Below are positions 11,856-23,975 of a stretch of DNA of 64,000 nt, piece by piece; position 1 is the first letter of the stretch, and each line of letters begins with the position of its first letter. The position numbers were made by a program, and so were the translations under genes. Source of the stretch: Sycobia sp. Sy_11 (taxonomy: Eukaryota; Arthropoda; Insecta; Hymenoptera; Epichrysomallidae); NCBI GenBank assembly GCA_018907035.1, contig JACCIC010000022.1:1302501-1366500 (forward strand), read 5' to 3'. The notes beneath the pieces were generated by a model. It had not been told where the DNA came from. It was given only the letters and a program-made list of their open reading frames with translations, and ran no database searches.

Positions 11856-14800
11856 CGCGCGCGCATGTGCGTGCGTGTGCGTGTGTGTGTGTGTATATAG
11901 ACATATATTTATATAAGGGATGCACTGTGCATTGTTGTCAGCTGCGTGAGTATTGAGTGTGTACAGGAGATGTTTACAAACAGTGATTTACTTAGCTTTA
12001 GATGAGGAATTTAAGAATGAACATTTGTTCTCGCGTGAGTGATTCGTCCGCGTGTTTCATATTGGAGTCAGTGATTATCGCGATACTGTGAGCGAGGTTT
12101 CACATGTAACTGTAACACATCTTTTTTTATAATCAATTATTTTCTTTCTACATTCGTTGAAGAATGAAAAGTATCTTACTATGTAAAAAAAGGTAAAAAG
12201 AAGTCACGGATCTACGTATAGGCTGCGATCATCTAATTTTTGTTTTCATTCATTATTAGCTGTTAAAAAATGTCCTATGTAAACAGTGGATTTCTATGCT
12301 CATGTTTGATATCAATTATTTGTACACACAATGGGAGAAGTTCCTGTGCGAAGTAACAAAATTGATGTAAAGAGTGAATATTAACTCACAATGTGTAGGC
12401 GAAGTAAATAAATTGTTAATAAATATTTCACACATGTATGTTGTTTATACTTCACGTACATTATTTGATGTATTATATAATCAATAAGAAAATATTGTAT
12501 GTAATTCCACTCATGTGTGAGTTTTTATTTTATAAGAATTAATGAGCACAAATGAGTGCAGTTTTGTGTAAAAGTTGATTTTTATTTGTAAGACCTTATT
12601 ACGCAGGATTAAAACTCCTGAATATAGTTTAACGCATACACTTGTTTCACAATATCTATTACTTCTAGAATATTTAATAATTTAGTTTTACACCAGTCAG
12701 GTAATTATTTAACTTCGTACTGTTTCATAATAAATTTAGTTAACTAATTATTACTTTAATATTGAATTATTGATTATGATGTTATTATAGAATATCTTTC
12801 ACAATTCAGAACATATTAAATTTCTTGCAAATATTTATTTATAAATTTTAGTTTTAATAGATATTCAATTCATTGTTTTCTGTTTGAATTATTAATACAT
12901 ACAAATAGCCTTTACCTGATGGATGATGATTCGATTCGGCCTATTCGAGTATAAATTAATAATTTAGACTTTTATATGATATTTTTTACTAGTTGCTCGT
13001 TACAGTCAATTTGAAAAGCAAAAGCATATGCAACATAGCTTTTATTCTATTGCTCCGTTATTAGTTATTTCATTAGTAGTATTAGTAGAACAGTAACTAA
13101 TTTTTATAGAAACAATCGTTACTCTGTTAATTTTTTTTATTTAGTGATTAGTATAATTTTTTTAATTTCTATAACAGCCATTAATTATAATAATACTTCA
13201 AAACTTTTGATAAAAAAATAAACTAACTCCAAAATTACACTAATTAAATATTTGAGAACAAGCGTTTTAGAAATAGTATTCTATATATATTTTATATGCA
13301 TTCCACAAATTTTTATGTTAGAAATTGGAATGCTTTTAAACAGCTTAAAATGATACATTGACGAATATTTTAAAAAGATATTGAACGCCTCCTATTATAT
13401 ATATTTAAGAATTTTCATATTCTAAAATTGAATATCACAGTTATGTGAAATCAAATAATATTTACACGAATTACATAAAGTTAAGTGCAGTTATAAATTA
13501 TTAGAAATATTATTAAAACAATTTTTTTAATGCTTACTATTAAAAGCATTAAATATATATTAGATTATTTTTGTATACTATTATATAAATTTATACTATT
13601 AATTTATTTTCTCACTAAAAATGAAGGTACTTTAAATATATATAAAAAAAAAGAAATTTGTTCCTCATAATATTCTCTTCTATCGCAGTAATTTAATGAT
13701 GAAAAATAGCATTCAATCGTTTAGTTGTTTCTACAACATAATCAGCATATTTTATTCTTCCAAGATTCAGAATATTTGGATGAGACTTTTGAACCAATAT
13801 GCTATACGCCAACTAATTTAACAGGCACATGCTTAAACATAAATAAATGTAAGCCTTTATTAGAATTACTGGAACAAAAACCATTACTGATAGCATCCTC
13901 AGCTTTCTTACGTAAATCACATTGTGGGTTTGAAGGATCTATGCCGAAAGTTTGCTGTCGACTTGATGTAAGTAAATCTTATAGATCTACTTTTTCACTA
14001 CCAAATAATTTTGAAAATCTAACTTTTTAACTAAATAAAATTTTAATTTAATAATTATGTTAATTTATCAGAATGAATAAAATAATTATTTAGTGAATAC
14101 AAATATGATATAGTCATCAAAATTCATCACTTCGCATTCTCGACATTTCAAAACTATTAACTTTAAATAAAGCCGATTTCTGTCGAGTTGCTTTGCGAGT
14201 TTATTTCTAAATATAATTATCTACTATATATGTAAGATATTTTTAAGAATGTATCTTCTTTGTCAGTGCAAATCAAATTGGAGATATTTCATGGTAATCA
14301 CATTACTTAAAACCAAAAATTTATCATATAAATTCAATACAGCTTTTTTAGCTATTCGTTTTCGTTAGTGATTAATCAAGACTAATTAATGCCAATAGAG
14401 ACCAAGCAATGATCTGGAGCCACCTAACATCTCCAGACATCCCAATTTGCGACTTTTGGATCATGAAATTTGCGGCCCAATTAACAAAGACAAGATTATG
14501 GGTGGCAAAAGAGCTGGCCTATTAGAGTTTCCATGGATGGCATTATTGGGATACAGGACCATATCCAGAACTGTGGAGTTCCAATGTGGCGGTTCTATTA
14601 TTAACAAGCGTTACATCCTCACAGCTGCGCACTGTGTTACCAATTTGGAAAAAAGTAAGTAGCAAATAATAATTTGATTGCAGTTTTCTATCCAAAGGAC
14701 AAAGTTGTTTATATACGTTGTTGATTCAATTATTTATATAGCTAAATTATTGTAGTAAATTGTTAACGTCATTTCTTGTAAATTCTATATGATCACTTTA

Positions 14801-16699
14801 CGTAAACTCACCATTTTGGTACATTTCGCTAGAAATCGAATGAACGAACGATGACACATGATTTAGCTGTTCGTAAATAAGACCTTGTCAATTGTTAATA
14901 CATGAAATTCCAAGGGCACAAGATAGGAAATTCTGACCCAAGTGTTAGTTTGATATCCGAGGAAAGGGTGGTCATTAAATTTACTCTAGGAGCACATGAA
15001 TCTCTATTAGCGATCGTGAGGTGTATATTATTTGTTTAGCCTTTGGTCGAGAAATATGGTTGATACTAATGAGAATTGACTATTTATATAAATGAAAAAT
15101 ACGCAAATAAGTAATATGTCCTATTTTCATCCTCAAGAAATGCAATGCGTATTAGATGCTTTTTTCCAATTAATTTTTTTTTGTAAAAGAAACAATAATA
15201 AAATAATAAAATACTTTACTTATCAAATTGTTATGTACTTATTACTATTATTATTAATGTGAATTCATAACAACAATGAAATTGATATATTAGGTTCTAA
15301 TGAATCAAAGGATTAGTTTTCAAGCGTCAGTAGAGTTCGTGTAAAACTCTTTATAAATTTATTTAATATAATGTGAGATTAAACAAAAGAATGAATAGAA
15401 GTTGTCTTATTTTTTTTATTTTTCTATTAAACAATTTTAAAGTTGCTTTTCTAAAAATTCTAAAAACAATTTTAAAGTTGACGCCATCTAATGAAAAATT
15501 AGCCTGTATAGATTTTATTTTCTTTGTATAAATGTTTTGTATGCACAGATACAAGTTTGCTTGGAGTAAGAGTCGGTGAGTATGACATATCAAATGAAAG
15601 GGATTGCATAATTATGGAAAATTTCCAGGAATATTGTGCCGAGTTGTATCGGGACTTTAGTATTGAAAATGTTATTATCCATCCCCATTATTCACCAACT
15701 ACGTTGCATAATGATATTGCTATCATAAGAGTTGATCGTGACATCGATTTTAGATTTGAAAATACAAAGCCCATTTGTTTGCCTATTGGTTCTGCAGCTA
15801 AAATTCCGATGAATAAGGTATGATAGGTGCTATTTGATTTAAACCGTTACTTTTTTATGATTTTTATTTTTAAATTGTAACTAACATGATTTTCTTAACT
15901 GCGAATTCTAAATAATATTAAAATGAATTGATCACAATCTTTGATGATAAAATAGAACTGCTTGTTTCCTCAATATATGTCTTTCTCATCCATATATAAA
16001 GTAATATATATCCTTGAATGTTCTTTACTTATATTATAGAAATGCAAATATATTGAATGAATGAAACAATCTGAAAATAAAAAGAATAATAGTCTCAGAT
16101 AACAAAATTGAGTTTTTTCTGATGTAATTAATATTAGGCTATAAAAAATATTTTAATACATAGTTTAGGATAGACTAATATTAATTTATGTTTAGTCTAA
16201 TATTAATCAATGCTTCAAATAAAAAAAAAATTGCTGAAATGTTAAATATACTGATTTTAAGTATAAAATTTCGTTTGAATGCTTTAAAAAACATTAGCAC
16301 AGAATATTAGATTTTAGGGAATAAGAAGCTCTATTTATTTTTTTACAGTTAATAGTGACGGGCTGGGGTTTATACGAGAATCAATCTCCAAGCCCAAAAC
16401 TGCTTAAGGTGACTTTGCCTCGCGTGTCACAAGAAGAATGTGCAATGACTTACGCGCGCAAGCTGAAGATTTGGCATAAGCAGATGTGTATGGGCGGCAA
16501 GCAAGGCGATGATGCTTGCAAGGGTGATTCGGGTGGACCCTTGCAAGCACCGACTATGAATTACTCGGGTTCACCTCGCTATGTCCAATACGGCATCGTC
16601 AGCTTCGGTATGAGGAACTGCGGTACCGAAGGCTTTCCGAGTATCTACACCCGCCTGGACTTTTACATGGACTGGCTCCTCGACAATCTCCGAGAATGA
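11741..16699 (+). CDS. CLIP-SP2: secreted CLIP-domain trypsin-like serine protease, 5 exons
   Basis: The coding exons are 11741-11813, 13771-13967, 14399-14654, 15549-15817 and 16349-16699, joining to 1146 nt (381 aa). Residues 1-24 are a signal peptide. The CLIP domain has cysteines at 35, 45, 51, 76, 86 and 87. Activation is predicted after Lys122, before IMGG. The triad is His168, Asp231 (NDIA) and Ser326 (GDSGG), with Asp320 at the S1 base, so trypsin-like. Cys195 and Cys205 bracket an insert typical of clip-domain proteases. Exon lengths equal those of CLIP-SP4 exactly, which shows recent tandem duplication. The first base of exon 2 could also be 13765, six bases earlier and in frame. 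A role in Toll or melanisation signalling is inferred from the family. No lesion was seen. Confidence 0.9.
11814..13770 (+). other. Intron 1 of CLIP-SP2
   Basis: About 2 kb. It starts with GTAAGTTATA, then a compound (TA)(GT)(GC)(GT) microsatellite at about 11821-11900, then AT-rich DNA in which I see nothing. It interrupts a Gln codon after the signal peptide. Confidence 0.75.
11821..11900. repeat. Compound (TA)/(GT)/(GC) microsatellite
   Basis: Alternating purine-pyrimidine tract directly after the exon 1 donor of CLIP-SP2: TA, then GT, then GCGCGC, then GT again. Such tracts can adopt left-handed DNA; that is a general property and was not shown here. Confidence 0.9.
13968..14398 (+). other. 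Intron 2 of CLIP-SP2
   Basis: Donor GTAAGT after the CLIP domain (phase 0) and acceptor CAATAG. AT-rich, with no other feature seen. Confidence 0.75.
14655..15548 (+). other. Intron 3 of CLIP-SP2
   Basis: Follows the His exon with donor GTAAGT (phase 1) and acceptor GCACAG. AT-rich. The minus-strand ORF at its right end is not supported by homology. Confidence 0.75.
15818..16348 (+). other. Intron 4 of CLIP-SP2
   Basis: Between the Asp exon and the Ser exon (phase 0), donor GTATGA and acceptor TTTTACAG. AT-rich, nothing else seen. Confidence 0.75.
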
Positions 16700-17090
16700 A
16701 GTCTCAATTTCATCTTTCTTTGACTATAGCTTTTTTCAAAAGCATAAAATCTTTGTGCGTTCAATGCATAAATAACTTGTTTCGTTACTAGTAAGTGACT
16801 GGCCGATTTATTAGGACTGAAGAACTTATTTCTTATTCTTTACTTTAGGGACGCTATTAAAAAACTAGTATATTTTGTTTTGTATGTTATTTAATTGCAT
16901 TGAATTTGCATAAATCACTGTAATTCTTATAATATTTAAAGATTTGAAACATTGTTTTCATTTTACAAGCTAAAATTTATTATATTTTCCAGAAAACGTC
17001 TTTGATATTACTTAATGAATATTTTATTATCAATAGTTACGTATCTATGAGACATACTTTAATATAATCAAATTATGTGATACAGAGTTC

Positions 17091-17318
17091 TTAGCTATGC
17101 ACAAGAATGTGCAAGAGCGGAAACTTACCAGGACTGCTGTGGACAGGGTGGGTAATCATGATATGAATAGCAGGTTTATTAGGTATAAATGTATGTAAAA
17201 TGGAGCCATGATTATAGTACTTTAGTAATTTTACGCTCTTAAACATTGTACTAAGAATAGACGCATATCCATGATCTGCTTCACTACACATAAGCTGAGA
17301 AGGGTTCAAATCATCCAC
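17091..17318 (-). other. Unidentified exon-like ORF
   Basis: A minus-strand ORF of 75 codons, normal in composition and not repeat-derived. It includes CSEADHGYASILS and KPAIHIMITHPVH. A consensus donor (CTG|GTAAGT) lies inside, so a coding block ending near 17131 is possible. I do not recognise the protein. No partner exons are evident nearby. It could be a captured host exon, part of an unknown transposon, or chance. Confidence 0.25.
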
Positions 17319-17887
17319 AGGCTTGCTTATTTGAAGTGTTGATGAATGTGTGAATTATGAATTCTTGATTGATTTACAAATACTAGAAAGATTATGTACA
17401 AATTAAAATTAAGCTAAAAATGTCATTTTAGGAAATATAAATATATTTTTTAAGAGTAGCTATTTAGACTGCTTATGAATACTTGAAACACAACGCTAGC
17501 ACTAAAATTTTATCAATCGTTCAAAATATCTGGCATTAATTTGTCATCTCTAAGAAAATTATTGAATCTACTTTTAAGAAGCCTTTTTTACTGTATTTAT
17601 AAATAAAAAAAATTATTAATATGTTATTCTGTTTAATTTGAATAACTATGCGAATAGTTCTGATGATTATTCTCATACAGGTTTCTCTTATTATAAGCGT
17701 AAATCCATTTACTCGTATATAAAATTTTAATGAATAATTATTACAATAATGATGGAACAAAAATATCAAAGTCATCATGTTTGCAAATACCATTATGATT
17801 TGTCAATAGTAGTTGAATAAAGAAGAAAGAAGGTCCGTCCTTTGAATACCCAATAAAGCTTATTACTGCTTATTTTTAGTTCACCAG

Positions 17888-18795
17888 TGGTCCAATATGT
17901 TAGAAAACACTAGTTGCCAACTTAGCATGTCATTAATAAGCAATATACGAAGATTTATTTATAAGAGCTCGTCAATTAGAATAAAAGTATCTTGTCCAGT
18001 TGAAAAATTAAAATCTTTTTTAACCAAAAGAAAGTTACCTTCAACAATTTGGTTGAGCGTAGATGCAGTGCGTCCTGCTAATAAAGTTCAACATGATATA
18101 CAAACCAATCATGTCATAGGATTCGTTTTGCCAACAGATGAAAACAACAAGCCAGTGGAATTTTCTTTTTTAGCTAGATATTTAGCCAAAGTAATGAAAG
18201 AACATGTTAAGAATAACGAAGTTTCAAATTTACTATATGTATATAGCTCAACCAATTAAAAAAAATTCACTAGGCTTTCTACTACCATATGTTTAAAGCG
18301 GAATTTTAATTGTTTTAAAGCGGAAGATATTGTGAAATGTTGGAATATATTCCAAATATCTCGAGGAAGAGTAGATAAATTTCATAATATTTTATTCTGA
18401 TGACAATTTTAATTTACTAAAGCCATGAGATAGGAAACTGGTCTTGTTGTCGCATACTATAATGATCATTGGTTGAATGGTTTTAACATAAATATTTCTG
18501 AGTGCCTATCAAAATTTTACAAAATATATCTACATATAGGATATAGTTCATATAGGAATTAAATTGAAAAACAGATTTTTAAAATATTTCATTGAACTGC
18601 CGATGGAAAAATTTATTACATCTCATGCTCATTTCAAAATTCTGATTAATTTGTTGTTTAAAAATATACATAATTTCAACGAAAAAGATTTTATTGGAAA
18701 AGACAAACTGAATTTTGTTTCTGTTCTACGAATATGTTCTTCACGCTTGAACCTATTACTGTTGCAAAATACTTCAAATTTCGATAAAACTTAAG
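17888..18795 (+). pseudogene. Decayed DNA-transposon transposase fragment (uncharacterised arthropod family)
   Basis: An open segment at 17897-18259 includes IWLSVDAVRPANKVQHD and HVIGFVLP, followed by a fragment with IGIKLKNRFLKYFIELPM and KILINLLFKNIH-like text at about 18555-18795. This order is familiar to me from many uncharacterised repetitive arthropod proteins of transposon type; the superfamily name is not certain. Stops and frame changes separate the parts (about 18260-18550), so it is a fossil. Confidence 0.5.
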
Positions 18796-19330
18796 TGTAT
18801 TTAAAATTATTTTTAACATTTTAAATACTTTTCTTTCGACATCATTAATGACAAGTGAAAGAATTTACTACATATAGTATGTAACTTTTCTTCTACATAT
18901 GTGAAGAAAAAGTTTAAATGATCCTGAACAATATTCTATAGCAGTTATTCATTACAGGTAATAAAATTATTAGCAAGATATTATGTAATATATAATAAAT
19001 ATCTAATAATATATAATATAATATATAATATTTAATAAATATAATATTTTACTACTTTGCTAGTAAAATATTATATTAAAACACTGCTAGAGTTGTAGGT
19101 AAAAACGGAGTAAAATAGTAGGTAAATTCTAAAATTAGATCAATTAAGCTTTATTTTGTTCTTATTATTTATAAAATAAATACGAATATCAAAACAAAAA
19201 AATATTCAGAAACATTTGATTCCTTGAAAGATTGTTTTATTTTTTGCTTTTCACGTTCAGATACTTGAGTTAAAAATGATTTTTACGAATGTCTCTTTCG
19301 TAAATAGAGCTTATAGAATTGTCAAAAAGG

Positions 19331-19386
<56 letters not shown>
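19331..19386. repeat. (TA)n microsatellite
   Basis: TA run of about 56 bp in the SP2-SP3 intergenic region. Confidence 0.95.
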
Positions 19387-19388
<2 letters not shown>

Positions 19389-19688
19389 AACAGTTTGATT
19401 TGAAATTCTATTATCCTGTTATAAGATAACGAGAATATATGTTATAATAATTTTAAATGTCAAAATCAAAAAAATTTTAATATATCAAAATACGTAAGAT
19501 TACATAGGAATCATCTTTAAACAAGCAAATCATTACTTTACACGCTTATTTTTTCAATAAATCATATAAAATATTCATTTTACATAAAATAACTTTATTT
19601 TTATTGGCATTATATATACATTGAGTATTTTACATGTTTGCCTATCTTCTTATAAACCTACCCATCCACTTACACATACACACATGCG

Positions 19689-19717
19689 TGTGCGCACACA
19701 CACACACACACACACAC

Positions 19718-19791
<74 letters not shown>
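19689..19791. repeat. (CA)n-(GA)n compound microsatellite
   Basis: About 28 bp of CA repeat, then a short CCAG bridge, then about 70 bp of GA repeat. ORFs across it are artefacts. Confidence 0.95.
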
Positions 19792-19794
<3 letters not shown>

Positions 19795-20228
19795 TACTCA
19801 CACTCAACATGCGTAAGGCATAGGCATATCAGTAAAATATTTAATGTTTTCAGAATAGCAGCAAAAATGCAAGTTCTTTTGTGCAAAATGAGTTTTCTAT
19901 TATTTATTTAAAAAATAGACGTAGAAAGTAAAACAATGAGTAGCTTTTATAAGTTCATTGAAAAATTTTAAATGCCTGAAGAACCGGTTTTAATTCTAAC
20001 TTAGAAGTTGAAAAGAGTAGGCAAACCTATATAGAAAAACATCACAATCTTTTTTTGACTAATTATAATGATGTATTAAGCGAAAATTCAATTAATGTTG
20101 AAATATTACAGATACGTACTGAAATTGAGTCTAGTATTTTTTATATTCAAATATTTTTTATATTCAAATATTGTTAATCGAATACTTGGATAGAATGAAG
20201 CTTACAAAATACATTAGTATCAAAAAGT

Positions 20229-20229
<1 letters not shown>

Positions 20230-20311
<82 letters not shown>
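20230..20311. repeat. (AAAT)n-(TA)n compound microsatellite
   Basis: Ten or so AAAT units pass directly into a TA run, about 235 bp before the SP3 start codon. Confidence 0.95.
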
Positions 20312-20314
<3 letters not shown>

Positions 20315-21239
20315 ACATAGATTAATTTCTCCTTCAAACGTGTATGTACTTTCGGATTGGAAGATGCTTATCTTTCGCTTAAAATCGGGAACCACGAGAT
20401 TTACATTTTGGTCTCGTATTGTATCATTATTTTGGTTAAATGTCTCGTCAGTGAACTGAGTTCATTTATCAATATGTTTTCTTTGATAATCGCAAGAATT
20501 GCATTATATGCAAGATTAATGTGCTTTAATTGGAAGACTATCAGTATGAGAAAGGAATTCTCGAGTATCTTTAAATTAGTTTTCTATCTCTTGATAGTAA
20601 TCCATCGTGTATCCACACGTAAGTACTGGAAACTTTACATACTGGAAAATAGCTTAATTATATAGTTTTCTATGTATGTATAGTGTATGGATAAAAAGGG
20701 CATCTAATAAGTAATATTTTACTTTTTGTTGCGAATATCATTAACGTGATCTTGTTTTTAAGAAAAATTTATGTATTTCACTTTAAAAACAGCTAAATTA
20801 TACGGAACAAAGATTAAAGATATCTATTGCATTATTTTTTTTTGCAAAACATAGCTTTTCTTGTGTTAATTGAATAATAAAAACTTTACGATAAAACAGA
20901 AAATGTTGGCGGATAATAATAGCATAGACAACGTAGATAGTATGCACATGTTTGGATTTGAACAGTTCTATTTTTCAAGTTCACTGTTCTTGTTCTAAAA
21001 AAAACTTTCATTTATTCCGTAGACGGAAAGTATTTTTTAATAGAATTTTTTAATAGAAATGTAGAAGTAGAAATATAAAAAATTTGATTATAACAAAAAT
21101 TTCACTGACAAATTAATTTCTCATGCGGTTTAATTATAGTTAATATTAAGAAGATGAAATTTCATAGTTCATCATTATTTTTTAACATTACAGGCTGTCA
21201 AGTAAAAGCATGGTCATGTTAATTTATAAAAAAATTTAT

Positions 21240-22480
21240 TTGATGAAACTTTTATATTTATATATACATTGTACACATTTCCAACGATGATGCGATTCAG
21301 TCAATAATGTGTCCAGTGACTACCGGCGTCGATAATCACGTGGCATCTCTGAAACATGCTTTTTACTAATTTGACGACATACTCTAGTGGCAACAGTCTC
21401 CAGATCCGCCGAATTTGGTAAGACAACTGCTTCAAAGTGTGTGCGTGTGTGTATCTTCCACAAAGCTTCTGTTTAATATATCTCTACACATTTCAAGAGG
21501 ATTTGCATCGGGCGACTGCGACAGTTAATCCAATGTAACGATGCCAGATTGAGTTTTCCACTCAGTACACAGCTTGCTGCGGTGTTGAGGATCGTTGTCC
21601 TTCTGCAGAATCCAATCTTTATTTTTTTGATGAACTATCATGTGGCAGATGGCAGTAAAGCCTTTTTATAGATTTTTATCATTTTCTCGGTATTTACGTT
21701 ATTATGTAGGTTGTCAATAAAGAGGTCTAAAGTATCAAATCTCTGCTTTGAGAAGTAGCCTCAAAGATGCATCTTTATTACGTGTTTTACGGTCCGCTGA
21801 ACAGGCCTATGGATAGACATTGACCAGATTCACATGAGAACATAACGAGCTCATATAGAACATTCATCAGTAAAAATGACATTTTCAAAATCTCTATCAA
21901 TATTCTCATGCGCCAAGCGAGTCACTTTGTTACACGTTTTTCAGTCAACAGAGGATTCTTCATTATGTTGCGCCATTTCAGGCCATGAGTACGAAGATGG
22001 GTTCAAATAGTTTCGTAGGATATATCTCAACCTTTTGTCATTAATTTTGCTTGTCCTTGCTGCAGTGTTAAGGTAGGATTCGGCGAAAACAGATTCACTA
22101 TTCTTTCTTCATCTTTTTTGTCCACTTTTCATATCGAACCACGTTCTGGTAAATCATCGACATTTTTAGCTACTTTATATCGTTGTACTCACTTCTGCAC
22201 AAATACCTTGGGACTTCCTCATATATTTAGCAGCCTTTTATTGCGACATTTTGGGACCTTTCGGGTGGATGCAAAGAAACACAGTCTCGTAGCGCGACGA
22301 GTACTTATTGCGACGCGCTCTTAGCACTCCTGGCGTTTAACGGGATTCTCTTTCAAAAGATCAACGACAACTGAATCTTTGTTGAAAATGAATCAAGGAC
22401 AAAGCTTCCTTCTATCAGCTCGCGAAGGAATTAGAACGAAATTTTTTATTACCTGTCAGTAAAGTCGACCACGCTCTTAA
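21240..22480 (-). mobile_element. Decayed Tc1-like transposon in CLIP-SP3 intron 1
   Basis: Minus-strand translation in several frames gives Tc1-type blocks in order: VDDLPERGS, NPTLTLQQGQAKLM, a VIFTDECSI segment (first Asp), QKDNDPQHRSKLC (second Asp) and SQSPDANPLEMCRDILNR (catalytic Glu region). Stops and frameshifts separate them, so the transposase is dead. Inverted ends were not resolved. Confidence 0.75.
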
Positions 22481-23149
22481 TTGACTGACTGTACTTCATT
22501 GATTTTGTTTTAAATAAAACATTAGGCCTTTGCATTTTTGGGCTAGTTGTAATTATAACAATTTAAAACAGGTGACTATTAAATTTATAAGAAAAACATT
22601 TTTCAAACTAATATTTTAACTTCATAATAAAGTAACGTAAAGTAACATAATCAAATTTATCACAATAAATGTCTTTATGAAAAGTATAATAATTCTTCGC
22701 AATATAACATAATTAATAAGCGTAGATTTTGAAAATTTTTAGAAAGTTCGTACAGCTCTGATGGACCAATATGCAATACGCCAAATAATTTGACAGGCAC
22801 ATGTTTGAGCATAAAAAAATGTGAACCTTTTGTTCGCATTGTTACAACAAAAACCATTATTGGCATCGTCTTTGAGTTTCTTACGCAAATCCCAATGTGG
22901 TTTTGAAGGATTGACACCAATGGTCTGCTGCGTGTATGACGTAAGTAAATGATTTCTAAATAATTATGTAATATTAATAATTCGAGATGCTCAATAGTAT
23001 GTTATTTTAAATTTATGATATGGAAATAAATATGTAATTTATACTTTGAAAATGAAGGAAAAATAGGTTTTTTATTTATGTTAGAACACCAGTTTATGGA
23101 AAGTACGTAATGCAAATATATTTGGTCAATTTTTAGTGGCTTATCGATT

Positions 23150-23825
23150 CATTGAAATAAAGATAGCTTAAAGTGTTTAAAACTGTTTAAAGTTGCCTAA
23201 AGATGCTGAACGTGGTCGAAGATTCCTGATAGTGTACGAACATGGTTAAAACTATTCGAATATGTCTGAAGATATCTAAAAATTGGTAAAGATGGTTGCT
23301 TATGGAAGAATATAACAGGAGATGCCTGCAAATTCCTGAAGACGCGTAAACATTACTCAAACAAAATGATGATGATATATTTCAGGAATATGCCAGAATA
23401 TGATTGATGAATAAAGTTGCATAAAGACAACTGAATATACCTAAATATATATAATTGTATCTGAAGATACCTGAAGATTATATGAATATGCCTGAATTTA
23501 CATGAAGATGACTGAAAAAATCTAGACATAGCTAAACATACCTGAAGATGTCTGAATATTTCTAAAGATAACTGAAGCTGCTGAAAGATGGGTGGAAGTA
23601 CATGTAGATGTTTGAAAATACCTGAATAGGACTGGCCATGTCGGAATATTCTTGAATATCCTTGAAGATGATTGAAGATTGTTCAAAGAGTTCCTGATCA
23701 AAGATGCTTGAAGATAGCTGAAACTGGCTGAAGATTCCCAAACATGGGTACCAATGGCTGAGAGTCTGTGCAGATATTTAAAGAAGGTTGACAGTGTCTG
23801 AAGATGTTTAAAAATGATTAAAATC
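23150..23825. repeat. Degenerate 10-bp tandem repeat (about 65 units)
   Basis: The sequence is organised in decamers related to CTGAAGATAC/CCTGAAGATG. Variants such as CTGAATATGC, CTAAACATAC and TTGAAGATGA keep a strict 10-bp spacing over hundreds of bases, with occasional slips. It lies between exons 2 and 3 of the CLIP-SP3 pseudogene. It is not in any open frame. Confidence 0.8.
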
Positions 23826-23900
23826 TATTTCTTAGTAAAAAGTTATCTAATTATTTCGTTTCAATCAATTATATCTGTATTAGATACTTTAAAATAATTT

Positions 23901-23975
23901 AATTGTACTTATGTCGACTGCCCATATACAAATTAATAAATATTTTTTTATTGAACTGTAAGACCAAAATTATAG
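23901..23975. repeat. Solo Penelope-like element end
   Basis: 23901-23920 is the reverse complement of CAGTCGACATAAGTACAATT, the sequence seen just outside other Penelope-derived copies in this window. It is followed by AATTAATAAATATTTTT and ACTGTAAGACCAA, fragments of the terminal motif. No internal element sequence is present. Confidence 0.55.

Larger units (their letters stand above)
16700..20545. other. Intergenic region CLIP-SP2 to CLIP-SP3
   Basis: About 3.8 kb. It holds an unexplained exon-like minus-strand ORF (17091-17318), a decayed transposase (17888-18795), (TA)n at 19331-19386, (CA)n then (GA)n at 19689-19791, and (AAAT)n then (TA)n at 20230-20311. The 16980-17060 stretch resembles the flank after CLIP-SP3 near 28610-28660, so part of it belongs to the duplicated unit. 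Confidence 0.65.

Noticed and set aside
20357..20545. Upstream in-frame Met extension of CLIP-SP3 exon 1
   Set aside because: The paralogues start at the MRKxxSS/MWKGN position, which gives a proper signal peptide; the extension is not conserved.
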